A stretch of 64,000 bases of DNA from Hexactinellida sp. DTS-2022. Lineage: Eukaryota > Porifera > Hexactinellida. Shown here one piece after another: positions 1 to 11,733 of the stretch. A program made the position numbers and the translations under genes. The DNA is taken from contig JAPNXP010000009.1 in assembly GCA_028753945.1 (NCBI GenBank), positions 3,224,001-3,288,000 on the forward strand. The letters are read 5' to 3'. Within the stretch, counting starts at the first letter, position 1. The number at the start of each line of letters is the position of its first letter. A model generated the notes under the pieces. That model ran no database searches. It had not been told where the DNA came from and saw nothing but the letters and a program-made list of their open reading frames with translations.

Positions 1-707
1 TTCCAGGCCAGTGTTTACTTTCTAATTGCTCGTAAAATAAATTACCTATTGTCATGGAATAAACTAAACTTAGGTTTTCAAATACGCTGGAAACATGTAA
101 AATACTTTTGAGAATGATTTCTCATCGAATTTAACCACAATGACGTAATCAAATATACATACCCATATATGATAATTAAAACTAATTATGAAGTAGAGAA
201 TTGAAGTGGAGATTGAAGTAGAGATTCAGTGAACATTGGCTAAATAAGTCACAAGAACGGTCATTAAACTGACTGGGCAACATGTACATCGTCAAACAGC
301 ACTTTTAACACTTAGATTAAAATCTAACTATACATTTCAAAAACTACAAAATATATGGTTTGATAACAATAGTATAATTATTTACTTACATCGACGTTGA
401 AAAGAATTTGAGTGAAAGGAATGACATAATTTGTTACTGTAGTTAATTTTTATCAAGAAAAATGCCATTAGGATAAAAACGGCAAAGTTAGATTCTCAAA
501 TTATCTAAAAAATTAACATTTATTTAACATAATTTCCATATATGGGTATGTATATTTGATTACGTCATTGTAGTTAAATCCGATAAGAAATCATTCTCAA
601 AAGTATTTTAGATGTTTCCAGCGTATTTGAAAACCTAAGTTTAGTTTATTCCATGACAATAGGTAATTCATTTCACGAGCAATTGGAAAGTAAACACTGC
701 CCTGGAA
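1..707. repeat. Inverted-repeat element, ~170-bp arms
   Basis: The first ~175 bases and the reverse complement of about 535-707 are the same sequence with scattered mismatches. The tips are TTCCAGGCCAGTGTTTAC and its complement, and the inner ends are near a shared CCATATATG. The ~360 bp between the arms is AT-rich and has no recognisable ORF. This is a non-autonomous DNA transposon or fold-back repeat. The left tip coincides with the window edge, so the target duplication cannot be read. Confidence 0.75.
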
Positions 708-1261
708 ATAAAATGGCAAATACTTGACTTATCTAGCCATATAATATAGTAGGCCATGGTATAACCAATTTAATATACTAAATAACAATATTTTATGTAA
801 TAATATAGATAACGCCAACATGCATTACCAGGCTTATTGCATATACGTTCCTGAAATTATTTAAAGCTTTTTGACTTTGAAAAGCACTTGACAATGTTGA
901 CATGTACATGCCCAGGGGTTTATCTAAGATTTTCTTGGCCGGCAATTCATTATGGAGGTAAAATTTACGGCACTCTAAAGGTGTTAGCTATAATAAATAA
1001 TTCGGTATAATAAATGATGAGGCATTTTAGAAAGATTTATAATGTGTACGCAACCCAAACAAGGATTTCTCCAGGGATTTCTGGGCCAGAAAGTCATGCC
1101 GGATCAGGGATTCATAGGGGTTTGGGGGGAATGGCTCTCGCTATCCCTTGTTTCTAACTCACCTCACCTTGCAATTTGCAACCCTACCTTACAGCGTGCG
1201 AAAGCACGCGGTCACCACCTCGCCATCCTTTATTCTTGAGGCCCATAATTTTCCCTCCCTT

Positions 1262-3635
1262 GAGTCAATGTCTCATAGACTACTTTAATATAGGACTGTA
1301 GGCTGCCAGCTCGTGTCCTGGAACTTGGGTCCATTGTGTCTTATTGATATCTCGTAATTCGCTGATGTTAGACACAGGAAATGTATTATTATCGTGTAGA
1401 AAGTCATATTTTGGAGTGCATTGGTCATTTGCATTATCTCAAATATTTGTGGAATGTGAGTTTTGCGGTTTTACACCTTTTCCATATATGGTAACAATCT
1501 CAAATTATCTACTTCAGTTAGAGTTAGACATAAGAAATATATTATTGTCGAATAGGAAGTCATATTTAATGAAGCTATTCACATTTTGACTATCACTAAT
1601 TAGTTTAGAAACTCATAGTATCATAGATTTACCTACATACGTATATTACAACTCCAGATATGGTCCAAGTTATTTTCCCCGTGTAACGAGTTATAGAGTT
1701 CATACTTTTCATATACGTACTTAGAAAGACCAGTTATGATCATCATTCTTTTTGTTGTACACATCACATTATCTTCACAAAAACGAACCTACTATCTACA
1801 AGTTCTTGTGAGAAGACATACAGAGGGGCTTAGGGTGGGTGCCTGCCCACTTCTAGATCCGCTACTTAAATAGGATAAATCGAAGAGTGTACAATTGAAA
1901 GTAATTATTTGGTTAAATTTATTTATAGTATAGTATATGTTATAAGTAGAAATTATAAAAGAGCCAGAATGATTATTTAGCATTGATGCGTAAATGGGAA
2001 ATTATATTAGTTTTGTAATTTTACTTATACTGATCTATTGAGAATTGTTGAACCACCTTTGATTCTTAATTGTTCCTCTCTATATAATAGTATTATGTTT
2101 AGCAGTTGTATTCAAGCAACTTGAAGTGCTTAGATACTGTGCCAAAAGCACTGTACAGGATATAACTGTCGGGAAATTATATAGGTAAGCCTTATACTCC
2201 GTTTTCCTACTGATTAGAAGAACGGAATAGGTGAATTGAGTAATGCCCAATAACTCAGTGAATCCTTAAGAAATTTTTGTCCGTGAAGCACATTTAGAAT
2301 GTGTTTGGGCGACGGTGGAAAGCTGCCAGTTATACCTCCTACCGATTTAATTGGCACAGCCAAATCTTGTAAGATTCAATTTTTGACGTATGTTAGGCCA
2401 ACAAAGAAGGCTACTTCCGAAGTACGTGATCAATTACAAAAGGAATATCTAGATGAATTTGATTATATTGCTAGATGGAGAACTCTGTATCTCTCAAGCA
2501 ACATACAGGATGTTAAGAAATTCAAGAGCAATTATCCTTCCAAGGGAGAGATCAATTAATTCGAGATTTGATGTCCCGCAGCTTTCGAACAACGAACTGC
2601 GGCTTTTATTTCAAGCCAAACCAGAGTAACGTTTTGTCAACACTATGTGAAGTGAAGCTTATTATAACAACACGCTTCAGTACAGGTCATATAAATGGCC
2701 ATGCCAATAATGCACTAAGTCTACAAGCCAACTTGGCCCTTGTACTGAGGTTGTTTGCCATCCTGCCAAGTATTACCACTTCGAGTTTGTCCTTCCTGCA
2801 GTTTTCTATCTGGATCCTCCAGAATAGTCTTTCGGACAAACTAGGCAGCGACACGGTGGTAACTTTTACAATGATGTAGATGTTAACTCTACACAGCGCG
2901 GCGTTTGCATCAGATGCTGAATTATAATGTCATACCAAAGGTTGTGAGTAGTGGAAATGATCATATTATACTGAACTTATCATTTTTCAAGATGTCGATC
3001 TGATGCAGGAGACCTTTATCGAATACTCACACTGGTCCTTGATTCTACTGACGCTCTGAAACATAAAGTACGTAGTATTCTTTGCAGGATTTTAAGCATA
3101 TAAACATGGAGAAAGACAAGTCTTCTTCCAAGAATTTGACAAAGGAGGGTTGAGATTGCCCCATTAATCACCACATGTTCTCTTCACATGGCCATCAATC
3201 TCCTGGAAAATACTTCCTGAGCCCAAAAATAGATGTCGAGTGTATATAATTAAATTTTTTCATTTGTGGATGGTCCTCTTGCTCAGGGATGGGTGGCTAC
3301 CTATAGTGACTAAATGACTCCTTACATATGACTTCATATTCGACAATAACCATTTCTTATGTCTAACTCTAACTAAAGTAGATAATTTGAGATTATTACC
3401 ATATATGGAGAAGGTGTGAAAACCTCAAAACTCACATTCCACAGATATTTGAGATAATGAAATATGACCAATGGACTCCCAAATACGACTTTCTATACGA
3501 TAGTAGTACATTTCACGTGTCTAGCATCATCGGATTACGAGATATCAATAAGACACAATGGACCCAAGTTCAAGGACCCGAGCTGGCAGCCTACAGTCCT
3601 TTATTAAAATAGTCTATGGAATGTCTAAATGAATC
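1262..3635. repeat. 2.4-kb inverted-repeat element, ~350-bp arms
   Basis: About 1262-1610 matches the reverse complement of about 3295-3635 over roughly 340 bp, for example TAGTCTATGAGACATT against AATGTCTAAA-type outer ends and CCATATATGG words inside. The arms contain short AT-rich ORFs that have no meaning as protein. The interior (about 2280-3170) has less AT-rich, coding-looking debris. The layout is that of a decayed DNA transposon. No family could be named. Confidence 0.7.
2299..3170 (+). pseudogene. Unrecognised coding remnant inside IR element
   Basis: An 86-codon frame (2299-2559) is followed by coding-looking sequence that needs frame changes to be read on: a stretch near 2568-2640, one near 2700-2830 whose alternative frame gives a phrase containing YYHFEFVLPAVFYLDPPE, and another near 3110-3160 containing QVFFQEFDKGGLRL. 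Codon-like composition stops at about 3170. The pieces look like one damaged gene carried by the surrounding inverted-repeat element. I do not recognise the family, and the order and frames of the pieces are inference. Confidence 0.35.
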
Positions 3636-3766
3636 CCTCCAGATACTTAGCACTAAATTAAGTGCCAACCTGGCACCTAAATGAATCACGCTGCCAGCAC
3701 TTTTGCACCTCAACCGATGCCTGGCTAGCACTAATAATACCGCCCAGGCACCTAGATAAACCCCTG

Positions 3767-4379
3767 ATGGAACATACCTTATTATATGAAATTTAACCCG
3801 ATTTGGAGCTAAACCTTTTCAAATACATAATTTTTAAGCATTTGGGGGAAGAACATTTTAAATACATGAAATTAACACGATCGATTTTATTTTAAAAATT
3901 CTAAGCCTAAAAATATATAATATGGATCTAAAATATTATGTAAACATCTACAATAAGCAAATCCATATCTCCATTTCGGGCATTTGTAATTTCGGAAGTA
4001 ATCCTTGAATGTGACCATCCGGGATTCTTAAATATGTAGTTTGGGGAAGTTTGCCAATCAATTGTTTATATTTGCTGAATTTGCGTCATGGAAATTACCG
4101 CTCAAGGAAATTAATGCTCCTCGAAAATACCACGAAGGAAATTAGAGCTGTTTCTAGCATTTCGCGTTTATTTCCTATAGTAAGGTATACACAACAAATT
4201 CTGTATTAATGCAGCAATATCTTTAGTGTTACTTTCACTATTAAAGTTAACTTTAAGTTATACACTGTTAAGTTATAATATAATAGATTCTAGAACAGCC
4301 AAAATTTTATGAATATATTACTTTAACGTTGTGATGTATAGGATATTAAGATGTATATGTTGCAGTGTAAACGTTAAAT
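3767..4379. other. AT-rich stretch, nothing recognised
   Basis: No ORF of note, no terminal repeats and no RNA gene were seen in this ~600-bp AT-rich stretch. Confidence 0.6.
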
Positions 4380-4700
4380 GAGTGTCCACTGAGTGCTCGA
4401 CAAAATGAAATTTTGATGGCGGCTAATTAAGCCACCGCCTCACTTTTTCTGGTGGCTAAAGGATGAACAACTGCTTGTTTAACAAACCACTGATGACTTA
4501 TCAAAGTTCTAATACTGTAAAACAACACTAATGTTAATAATATGTGATGCAACGAAATCTATAATCTACACAAAGTGAAATAATTCACAATTTATGGTAG
4601 ATTTGTTAAGTCACCAAAGGCAAAATTTGATGGCTTAAATAAGATTTTTGGTGGCTAACGCCACCAAACCACCTAATTTGTCGAGCACAGGTGCACTGCC
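4380..4700. repeat. MITE with GTGCTCGAC tips
   Basis: GTGCTCGACAAAATGAAATT near 4392 is mirrored by AATTTGTCGAGCAC ending at 4688. Inside are repeated words of the type GGTGGC/GCCACC (4420-4455, 4655-4675), which are complementary to each other. A further GTGNNCACTG-like similarity extends outward on both sides, so the true tips may lie at about 4380 and 4700. No clean target duplication was found. It is probably a small non-autonomous DNA transposon. Confidence 0.6.
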
Positions 4701-4812
4701 CTGCCAAAAGTGTTGATACTCTACAATTTTTTCATTAAACTATTTAATGTCAATATCAAAGATATCAATATTCATGCTATATTATTGCTGCTCTAATGAG
4801 GAGTTTAATTAA

Positions 4813-4995
4813 GAGCATCCTTATATGTAGACCGTCTAGAAATAGACGGTCTATAAAAGCCCATACAAATAAGCCAAAAATTTGTAGACCGTCTATAAAT
4901 TCTGTAGACCACTTGCCCTGCTTTTTATGGGTAATACTAATGCATAGGGAATAAAACCTGGTCTATTTCTAGACGGTCTACATATAAGATATCTC
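4813..4995. mobile_element. Mutator-like MITE copy 1, 9-bp TSD
   Basis: A 183-bp element with tips GAGCATCCTTATATGTAGAC and its complement (ending GATATCTC). It is flanked by the 9-bp direct duplication TTTAATTAA (4804-4812 and 4996-5004). The internal word GTAGACCGTCTA recurs as an inverted motif. A near-identical copy at 40599-40780 also has a 9-bp duplication. Nine-base duplications are typical of Mutator/MULE transposons; the assignment is inferred from this, because no protein is encoded. Confidence 0.9.
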
Positions 4996-5383
4996 TTTAA
5001 TTAATTCAGACAGTTTACTATCAAAGTTACGCACTAAAGTAGTATCAACAAGAGCATTCTCTTATTTCTCTTAAATAGATTGGTGATTTGAAGAATTAAC
5101 TGGAAAACATTAATCCATAGCCTACTCTATATCAGGCCTACCATCAAATGTACCATGGTGAAGTAGTGTATAGTGAGAAAGTGATAAACACGGTTCATTG
5201 TTTTCAACTTCATTTAGAAATTATTCTGTTATACTAAATAATTCTAGTAAATTAATAGATTTTCTTTATTGAGTCTCTGTTTCTACTTAATAACAATGAT
5301 AATAATACATAAATAATAATGTGGGTTCAAATAACAATAATAATAATAGAAGAGTTGCCTTCTGGTGTATTTCATTAATGTGA

Positions 5384-6087
5384 GAACTTCTTCCGTTTTC
5401 GCTTTTCTATACCTTTAGATGCAACAGCGGAGTTATAATATTAACCTTGTTAGCTAGTAAACAGTTGGCGCAAGTGAAAACTAAAATTTTAGGATTGTCA
5501 AATAGAGACACGACAAGAAATGCAACTCGATTTAGCAATCTCATCAGTCTCTTCTAACAATATCAAGGTTAATTCCACAATAATTTTTCTGGATGACCTT
5601 GCATCAATATCGCCAACAAGTTGTCTTTGCTTTCAATTGCATTTAACGTCTTCCTTAAAGTTACTATAGATTCGAGGATAAACTCAGATGGATACTTTAG
5701 GCCATCACGGTCAGTTAATTGCAAAAGCCTGAACTCGGGTTGTGATCTTCATCAAAGATAAAGTCTTTGTCAATGGTCAAAAGATCATTGCAAGCATGAC
5801 ATGGCTGAGTTTTCAAAATATATTTATGTACTGCATAACCAGCAATAAAAGCTAATGACTGAAGAGTCTGTAAACTACATTCAATGGAATTTAGATCATC
5901 AATTTCATCCCAGACTAGTTGGACATCGATTTCATCGGCATTATTCGTATCAAGGGATGAGTATGAATCAATAAATGTCTGAATTGAATATATGCCACAA
6001 TCTTGTTGTGAAACAAAAATCTTTAATATGTTGGATAACTTGAGGCGGCGTTCAGTTTCAAGGATTTGAAGATACGAGATATGATAA
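5384..6087 (-). pseudogene. THAP9/P-like transposase, C-terminal remnant
   Basis: The minus-strand frame ending at 5715 contains ISYLQILETERRLKLSNIL and SLAFIAGYAVHKYILKTQPC. Both phrases recur in the second element (SNYHIYYLHILETERRLKLS and SLAFIAGYTFHKFLKRSPEC at 36529-36984). Past the stop the same protein continues in another frame (RLLQLTDRDGLKYPSE) to a basic end GIEKRKRKKFSH near 5385. The RNase H-like catalytic core and the N-terminal THAP finger are missing, so this is a non-functional relic. Residues upstream of about 6088 in the longest ORF come from unrelated repeat sequence and are not part of the protein. Confidence 0.8.
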
Positions 6088-6451
6088 CAGCTTAACCACA
6101 AATCTGAGATTCTCAAAAGTGGTTCCATTGGAATCAGGGCCGCATTAAGAGTCATCTGGGCCCTGGTGCTGTCCAAAATTTCAGGGCCCCAATTTGTCTT
6201 ACACTCTCTAGGGCACGCTATGCGGGCCCCTAATGGGCTCCTCAGGCCCTGTGCCCTGGTGCTGCAGCACCCATAGCCCCCCCCCCCCTTAACGCGGCCT
6301 TGATTGGACTCGCGATGGTTGATTAGCTCATATACAACCCAAATATTAACAATAAGGGGCATAGTTTATCCTAGAATGAAATTTATAAACTGTCCTTCTA
6401 TTTTTTTTGCCTTCTCGGTAATATACACGGCCGTATATTAAGTAGGCCATG
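6088..6451. repeat. End segment of P-like family 2
   Basis: From CTTAACCACAAATCTGAGAT through CCTTCTCGG to GTAGGCCATG this matches the ~210-bp arms of the element at 48147-49933, once the MITE 6135-6302 is removed. Only one end is present here, fused to coding sequence of P-like family 1. It probably arose by recombination or a one-ended event. Confidence 0.75.
6135..6302. mobile_element. 168-bp hAT-type MITE
   Basis: The tips CAGGGCCGCATTAAG and CTTAACGCGGCCTTG are flanked by ATTGGAAT (6127-6134) and ATTGGACT (6303-6310), an 8-bp duplication with one mismatch. The same site is uninterrupted in the homologous arms at 48270-48300 and 49785-49800. The interior includes a run of Cs near 6280. 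Confidence 0.85.
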
Positions 6452-6825
6452 ATCTAACTATTAATTAAAAGAAACATAGTCAAATATAGTACTAGGAAGT
6501 GCTTAAAATATCGGTGGAAGGAGAATTGTATTAATTAATTACTAAAAAATTAACAAAAATCAGTAAGAAGTTGATTCAACTATTTTTTAAAATATTTCTA
6601 ACTGTAGAGTTAAATGTAAATAACTATGGGTCAATAATAATATCGTACACTACTTCATCCTTGGTGAAAAATATCAGCTTTGATGGTAGGCCTTATATAG
6701 AGTAGGCTATGATTAATCCTATTTTTATAATACAAATTTGGGGATACTAATTACAATCGTGATTTGTTATCACTACCCGCCCAAAAGTATATGGACAAAA
6801 ATATTCTGTATTCTGAATATACGTA

Positions 6826-7332
6826 CAGTAGAACCCCGCATATCGGGGCATGCGCGTATCGGGGCAGTAGGTTGGGAATTTGCTTTTTTCCCTTTAAAAA
6901 TAACCCCGTTTATCGTGGCGCCATTCAATTATCGGGACACTCCACCGAAGATTATTTTCTCTTGAGTAACATGCTTTTAACTTTGAGCAGCTTAGTATTA
7001 TTTGTAATGGCCGCTAAGCGTCACCCACTCACGCTTGATCCTAGTGCTGAGGTAATCGAGGAGTTTTCCAAAATATATATTCCGTGAATATCATAGATTT
7101 GTGACTCCTAGTGTGGGTAAAGTATAATGTGAAATTGTAATGTAGTACTGCTTAAATATCAGCATTAACTCTAGGCTTTGACTATATGTGTATGATTTGT
7201 TGTGTAGGTGTTAACTTAATTGTTTTAACCAAACTATTGGAGTTCTCTTAGAATCCCCCATATCGGGGCACTCCCTCGTATCGGGGCGCTGAACGCTTGG
7301 ACGGAGGTGCCCCGATACGCGGGGTTCCACTG
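6826..7332. mobile_element. Pogo/Tigger-like MITE copy 1
   Basis: The tips CAGTAGAACCCCGCATATCG and the complement (ends GGGGTTCCACTG) are flanked by TA on both sides. A second copy occupies 48558-49569, where it carries a Helitron. CAGTRGAACC tips plus TA are typical of pogo/Tigger-type Tc1-mariner elements (family knowledge). Short ORFs inside are repeat sequence, with no transposase. Confidence 0.9.
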
Positions 7333-7334
7333 TA

Positions 7335-8156
7335 ATGTGCAATTGGAATATTCAAATTCTGATTTCACATTGAATTATAGTGGACGAATCACTCGAAGTG
7401 CTTAATTTCAAATCATTATGACAATTATCTATAGTTAAATTCTCTCTTGTGCTATTGGTGGCATGTGGCAGAAATACTTATGCCACTTCATGAAAATTGG
7501 CTAAAATGAATCACATTATTTGTTAATTTATAACTATTGTAAGATAGTTATAATGATTTTAGACTACTAGTGCAAACTGCCGTTATTACGTTACAAGACG
7601 AATATTGTGGCTGCATTACAATTCCTGTTTCACAAATATTTTTGGCTGGTCAGTATATAATATATATTTGTATCTATATAATATTTCCTTCTAAGTCAAG
7701 GAACAGATCTCAATATAGTTATTTTTTATAGTATCCTACCTGAAGCATCGAATACAAGTCAATTAGCATGATTATGTTGTTAATTTACTTATAAACTAGT
7801 TAATTAATGTAACTTCACCAGCAGTCTTGTGTTTAAGAGAGCTAGATTGAACTTCTTAGTAAAGTGATCTGTACCAAGGATGTCCCCCCTGGGACAGCCA
7901 CTGGTAGTAAAGCCCAGGCCAAGAAAAAGTATCGAACGCTGAACGCCGTTCACGTGACCGATTTGTCCGAAGTCTTTGAGGGCCGAATAATTGAAGCTAG
8001 CATAAAACTTTCGCATTTAATTTTTACAAAAATCACAGTGCGCATTGTATGGCGTTATACTTAATACGTTATCATTGGACGTAACTTATTCAAATGTAAA
8101 TTCAATATTTAAAAGAGATTTTTTATAAAATTGCAATAATATCGAGTATACAATCA
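7335..8156. other. Mostly featureless; short GC-richer block
   Basis: This is AT-rich sequence apart from about 7840-8010, which is GC-richer and open on both strands for 65-70 codons (plus-strand phrase containing KKKYRTLNAVHVTDLSEVFE). It could be a lone exon or old TE coding debris. I do not recognise it, and there is no clear splice context or terminal repeat. Confidence 0.3.
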
Positions 8157-8191
8157 TGCACACAGTGGTCCAGAATGGACCACTGTGTGCA
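8157..8191. repeat. Perfect hairpin, 15-bp stem
   Basis: TGCACACAGTGGTCC, a 5-base loop AGAAT, then GGACCACTGTGTGCA. It is isolated and perfectly paired. It may be the junction of a fold-back element or a cruciform-prone site; no function is assigned. Confidence 0.9.
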
Positions 8192-8204
8192 CTTCCTAGG
8201 TACA

Positions 8205-8660
8205 TAGAATGTATTATTTGGGTATGGGTTATCGACCCTAAGAAAGCGGTTGATGTACTCAGAATTACTGTATGGTATCAATTTTTTAAATTATGACGTC
8301 ATCTTCAGGGAATTATCCAGGAGCGCGAGACGCTCCTTTTAGAGTATGTTTAGGAAAATGTTAATAAGGAGCGTGAAAATTTGGAATCTTCTCCTATAGC
8401 GTAACATTAATTTGTGATTAGGCGTATGAAAATTGGATCAGACCAGGATTAGGAGCGTATTTACAAATGGCTGTCTAATACACTGGTCATCATATTAAAA
8501 CAAAATGTCATTTCGTCTCTATAATTGTCTCTAAATGGACAATATACACATATAATGTATTATTTGGGTATGGTTTATCAATCCTATGGAAGAGATTGGT
8601 ATAATCAGAATTATTGTATGGCTTCAATATCTGTAATTATGACGCCATCAATTTTGAAAA
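8205..8660. repeat. Diverged direct repeat with a spacer
   Basis: About 8205-8300 and 8535-8650 share order and wording (ATGTATTATTTGGGTATGG, then ...CAGAATTA.TGTATGG, then TTATGACG.CATC). The spacer has GGAGCG/CGCTCC words. It looks like an old duplicated unit or a TE with long direct ends. The 80-codon ORF over the second copy is repeat sequence. Confidence 0.6.
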
Positions 8661-8763
8661 AAATCATATCTAAAATGTTATTTATCTTGATGATAGAGTA
8701 CCTAAATATATTAATTATGTATATGATGAGATTCCTAGGATATCGATTGGGAATATTTATTAT

Positions 8764-10250
8764 TTAAAAATATTTATAAGTTATTAAATTATCCAATAAC
8801 AAGACATTATTATCTTTCAATAACAAATTGCGCATTCTGTTCATCGATTTTTGCACCTGGGAGGAAGTTGGTGACCGTTTTGTAGTGCCAGCGTCTAAAT
8901 GATATATAACTAGCATTAGCCACCTAAACGCAAAGGTGTAGTGGAGAAACAGGTAGGATATATTTTTCAGATATTGGAGGATTGTTAACCCGTATCTCGA
9001 TTTGGAATCCAATTTCAAGAATCCTTCGTGATTACTCACATCATTAAATAGGATCTTTGCATCATGAATACAACGATTAATTGGAAATCCATCCCTTATT
9101 AAATTCAAGTCTTTTAATTGCGTGTGGTTAGCAGTACAAAACTGGCAACTAACTCCACCAGCACCGCTCAATGTTGTAGCCATTTTTTAATCAAAGAATG
9201 ATCTAATATCCTAACGTTGACATGACCACCAGTAATGTCCAAGCCAGAATCTTCGATTATTGATGTTTGAGGATTTATTAGTTAATTCATTAAAAATTGA
9301 ACGTTCTGAATATTCTCTTTAGGAGATATCAGGACTACAGGTCTAGTAACATAAGGAGAATTAGCAGTATCGTTTGACCATAATATTTCACAATTTTTGG
9401 ATGTTGTCTTGAGGATTTTGAAAGCGAAGAGTATCAAATTTTTTGTTGGAGAATCTGTATTAGTCTGAAGTTGATTATAGACTTTATAGCTCCCTGATCC
9501 ATCTAGGCCATCTGCGACATCTATTGTTAATGGAAATTTGGTAGTATCAATACTCAATTGTTTTGATATTCTTTCGGTTGTAAAAGTTAGAATTTTCGAG
9601 TACGCGATACCTACTCCAATTGGATAACCATCATGTTTGTTCACAATTTCAATATATATGACTAGTGAGTACCTGTTCGCGCCGATAAGTGGCTAGTTTA
9701 TTGTAAGTGGGGAATGTAAAACCTTCCGGTTTACAAATGACCCGCAATTCAGTGTATTTTCGTTTACCTATTTCCAGGATATCCATCAATGCTGCTGCAT
9801 TATCAAACTGTATTTGCAATTCGTTTCTGCTAATACCCCATTTTCTGCGATTTCTTTGCAAACTTCCGAAGTTTTTCCATAATAATCCTTATTTGCAATA
9901 AGCTCCATTGACATTGCTGCTATTTGTTTGCAGTAACTGACTCTCTTTCAGCAATAAAAGCAATATGATTTAGGAGGATATTAAGTCTGTGTTTCAGATA
10001 TTCCTTTGTTACAGTGCAGATTCTCTTCAATGAAGATTCTTCTGTCAGTATCTATTGATTTAGCGGGGATAATTGAACATTTAGACAATTCTAGGTCATC
10101 GATAATTAATTCGCTTTGGGATTGAAAGGGAGTATCATTCCAGCTGTCCAATTTACCATTTTTACGAAATCGCACTCGCTCTAAAATTAATTCCCTAAAA
10201 CCGTAGCGAAAATGTTCATACTCTGTTTCAGGTAGCTGGAATATCTCTAA
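8764..10250 (-). pseudogene. RAG1/Transib-like transposase relic
   Basis: Reading the minus strand from 10250 to 8764 gives, in order: an N-terminal part (FRYGFRELILERVRFRK; KCSIIPAKSIDTDRRIFIEE); a segment like the RAG1/Transib pre-catalytic region (YTELRVICKPEGFTFPTYNK, 9649-9861); a segment with ADGLDGSGSYKVYNQ and ILWSN.TANSPYVTRPVVL (9282-9644), where Asp45/Asp48 of that ORF fit the first catalytic Asp; and GAGGVSCQFC (8764-9183, Cys13 and Cys16), which fits the C-x2-C zinc motif after the second Asp. An in-frame FFD-stop-KMA just upstream (about 9184-9200) keeps that Asp beside a stop codon. The C-terminal part with the catalytic Glu is missing, and there are several frameshifts. Family by motif recognition: RAG1-like/Transib DDE. 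No terminal repeats were found. Confidence 0.75.
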
Positions 10251-10647
10251 AAATTAATTTGTGGCATCATTTACATTTTCATTTTCTCCTTATAAGAGGT
10301 TGTATCTCCTAGATTATTCATTATCTTGTCTGGTTGATTACTGTACGTGCAAAATTGATAGTTGTAAATGCAAAATTATTGTCATGTATTGATTATTTAT
10401 TCTATTTATATCCTCATTAAACGAATGCATTTATTGTTATATGGTTATCTTATGGCTTTGAAGATTTACAGTACAATTGTGTTTCAATGCATCTTCACTG
10501 GCTTTATTCACGATCTTATTAACTTCAATTATTAACCATTAATTATTAAAAGCATATCAAGTTCATGGTTTCAATAATGGAATTGAAACATTTAATTCAT
10601 GGTTTGAAATATTTCTTCCATGAGTTCGTTTACAAATTAATACAAGC

Positions 10648-11082
10648 CGTGACCTACGTTATATAAGGCCTATGCACCAACTTTGTGAAACTGGACCATT
10701 GATTAAAGGAAGGCTATTGATACATATGTTATTTATCGTTATCTAAATAACTAGTAGTGATAGACCTCATAAATGTTCTATAACTATATAGGAACATGGT
10801 ATCAAGGTATACATACCCCCTTCAGAATTGAGCTATGTCATCATTTGATTACGTAATCGCTATTTTTGGTGGGTATTATGGTGTTTTTATAGCCTCCTTT
10901 TAACTTAGTTAGACGCGTTATAAATGTTCAAGATTTGAACATGAGGATGTCCATAACTAGTTAAAAGAAATATATTGAAATTATAAATGGAATGTGTCAA
11001 CATTCCATTTATAATTTCAATATATTTCTTTTGGTCCAGTTTCACTAAGTTGGTGCATAGGCCTTATATAACGTAGGTCACG
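10648..11082. mobile_element. P-like MITE, ~50-bp terminal repeats
   Basis: CGTGACCTACGTTATATAAG is mirrored at the right end (CTTATATAACGTAGGTCACG). The flanks are TACAAGC on the left and TATAAGC on the right, a 7-bp duplication with one change. The centre (10970-11030) is a long palindrome. The tip AAGGCCTA and the 7-bp duplication link it to the P-like elements. A truncated relative lies at 32724-32894. Confidence 0.8.
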
Positions 11083-11733
11083 TATAAGCGTAATAATCTT
11101 TCCATTCTTTACTATAATGCGTGTTATTGTGCGAGTATTTACACTTTCTATATAACCATATTGAAAAAATATTTTGGTAACATTTTTTTCCCTCAAAATT
11201 ATGTGTACCGCACTCCCTTCCAGCTGTTAAACGGCCACCGCGCGCCTCCGCGCTACCCTGAACCCTATATCATATCTTTTCAGAATATAATGATCTTTCA
11301 AATGAAATTAATTCCATATAACGCTTTTAAACGCTCAAAAGTTATGACAGGATAAACTTCTATCGATAAACTAAAAATTCTTTTAGATCTTCATGTGATA
11401 ATATCTACTTACTCTCATTCTTTAGAGCTCTTATGTTGTGTTTATCTTAAAGTACAATTAAAATAGATTTAGAAACATTGCTTCCAAATTAAAAATCCTC
11501 CAAATACGAAAAGACACAAAAATAAGTTGGAAAATTACAAAAAATATTGTTATTAAATTCTCTTTGCAACTCAAGGTTTACCAGAGCATAGTCCAAGAAT
11601 ATTTATGTTTGGTCATCAATAAATTACGGATTCTAGGGTTTTCGACTCCGCTGAAAACGATTATAATTGTTTCGAAACGATTTGACGTAGTCAATTTTTT
11701 GTCTGTTCGAAGATGCTGGGCCACTGTGTTAAT
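11083..11733. other. AT-rich stretch, nothing recognised
   Basis: Two ORFs of 64 and 99 codons overlap this area. The end of the second reads into the MITE at 11734 and is repeated at 52803, so it is not a gene. Confidence 0.5.

Larger units (their letters stand above)
913..3766. repeat. Possible outer element, short terminal repeat
   Basis: CAGGGGTTTATCTA at 913 is mirrored by TAGATAAACCCCTG ending at 3766. If these are the tips of one element, it encloses the inverted-repeat element at 1262-3635. No convincing 8-bp duplication is visible at the edges, so the pairing could be chance or an old relic. The span 1040-1240 carries a phrase with CCAGGGATTT words also seen near 35000-35340. Confidence 0.35.
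5116..6711. mobile_element. P-like (THAP9-type) element, deleted and mosaic
   Basis: The tips CATAGCCTACTCTATATC and the complement of TATATAGAGTAGGCTATG are flanked by ATTAATC (5109-5115 and 6712-6718). The same tips bound the larger element 35617-39349. The 1.6-kb copy keeps only the 3' third of the transposase (5384-6087, minus strand). That coding part is joined abruptly at about 6088 to a terminal segment of a different P-like family (6088-6451), so this copy is a deletion derivative and a mosaic. Confidence 0.85.

Noticed and set aside
7864..8064. Exon of a conserved gene
   Set aside because: The GC-richer wording is suggestive, but no family is recognised and no splice sites or neighbouring exons support it; kept only as a low-confidence note.
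8525..8767. 80-codon ORF as a small membrane protein
   Set aside because: Its hydrophobic, Ile/Met/Tyr-rich wording follows from AT-rich DNA, and half of it is the direct repeat also found at 8205-8300.
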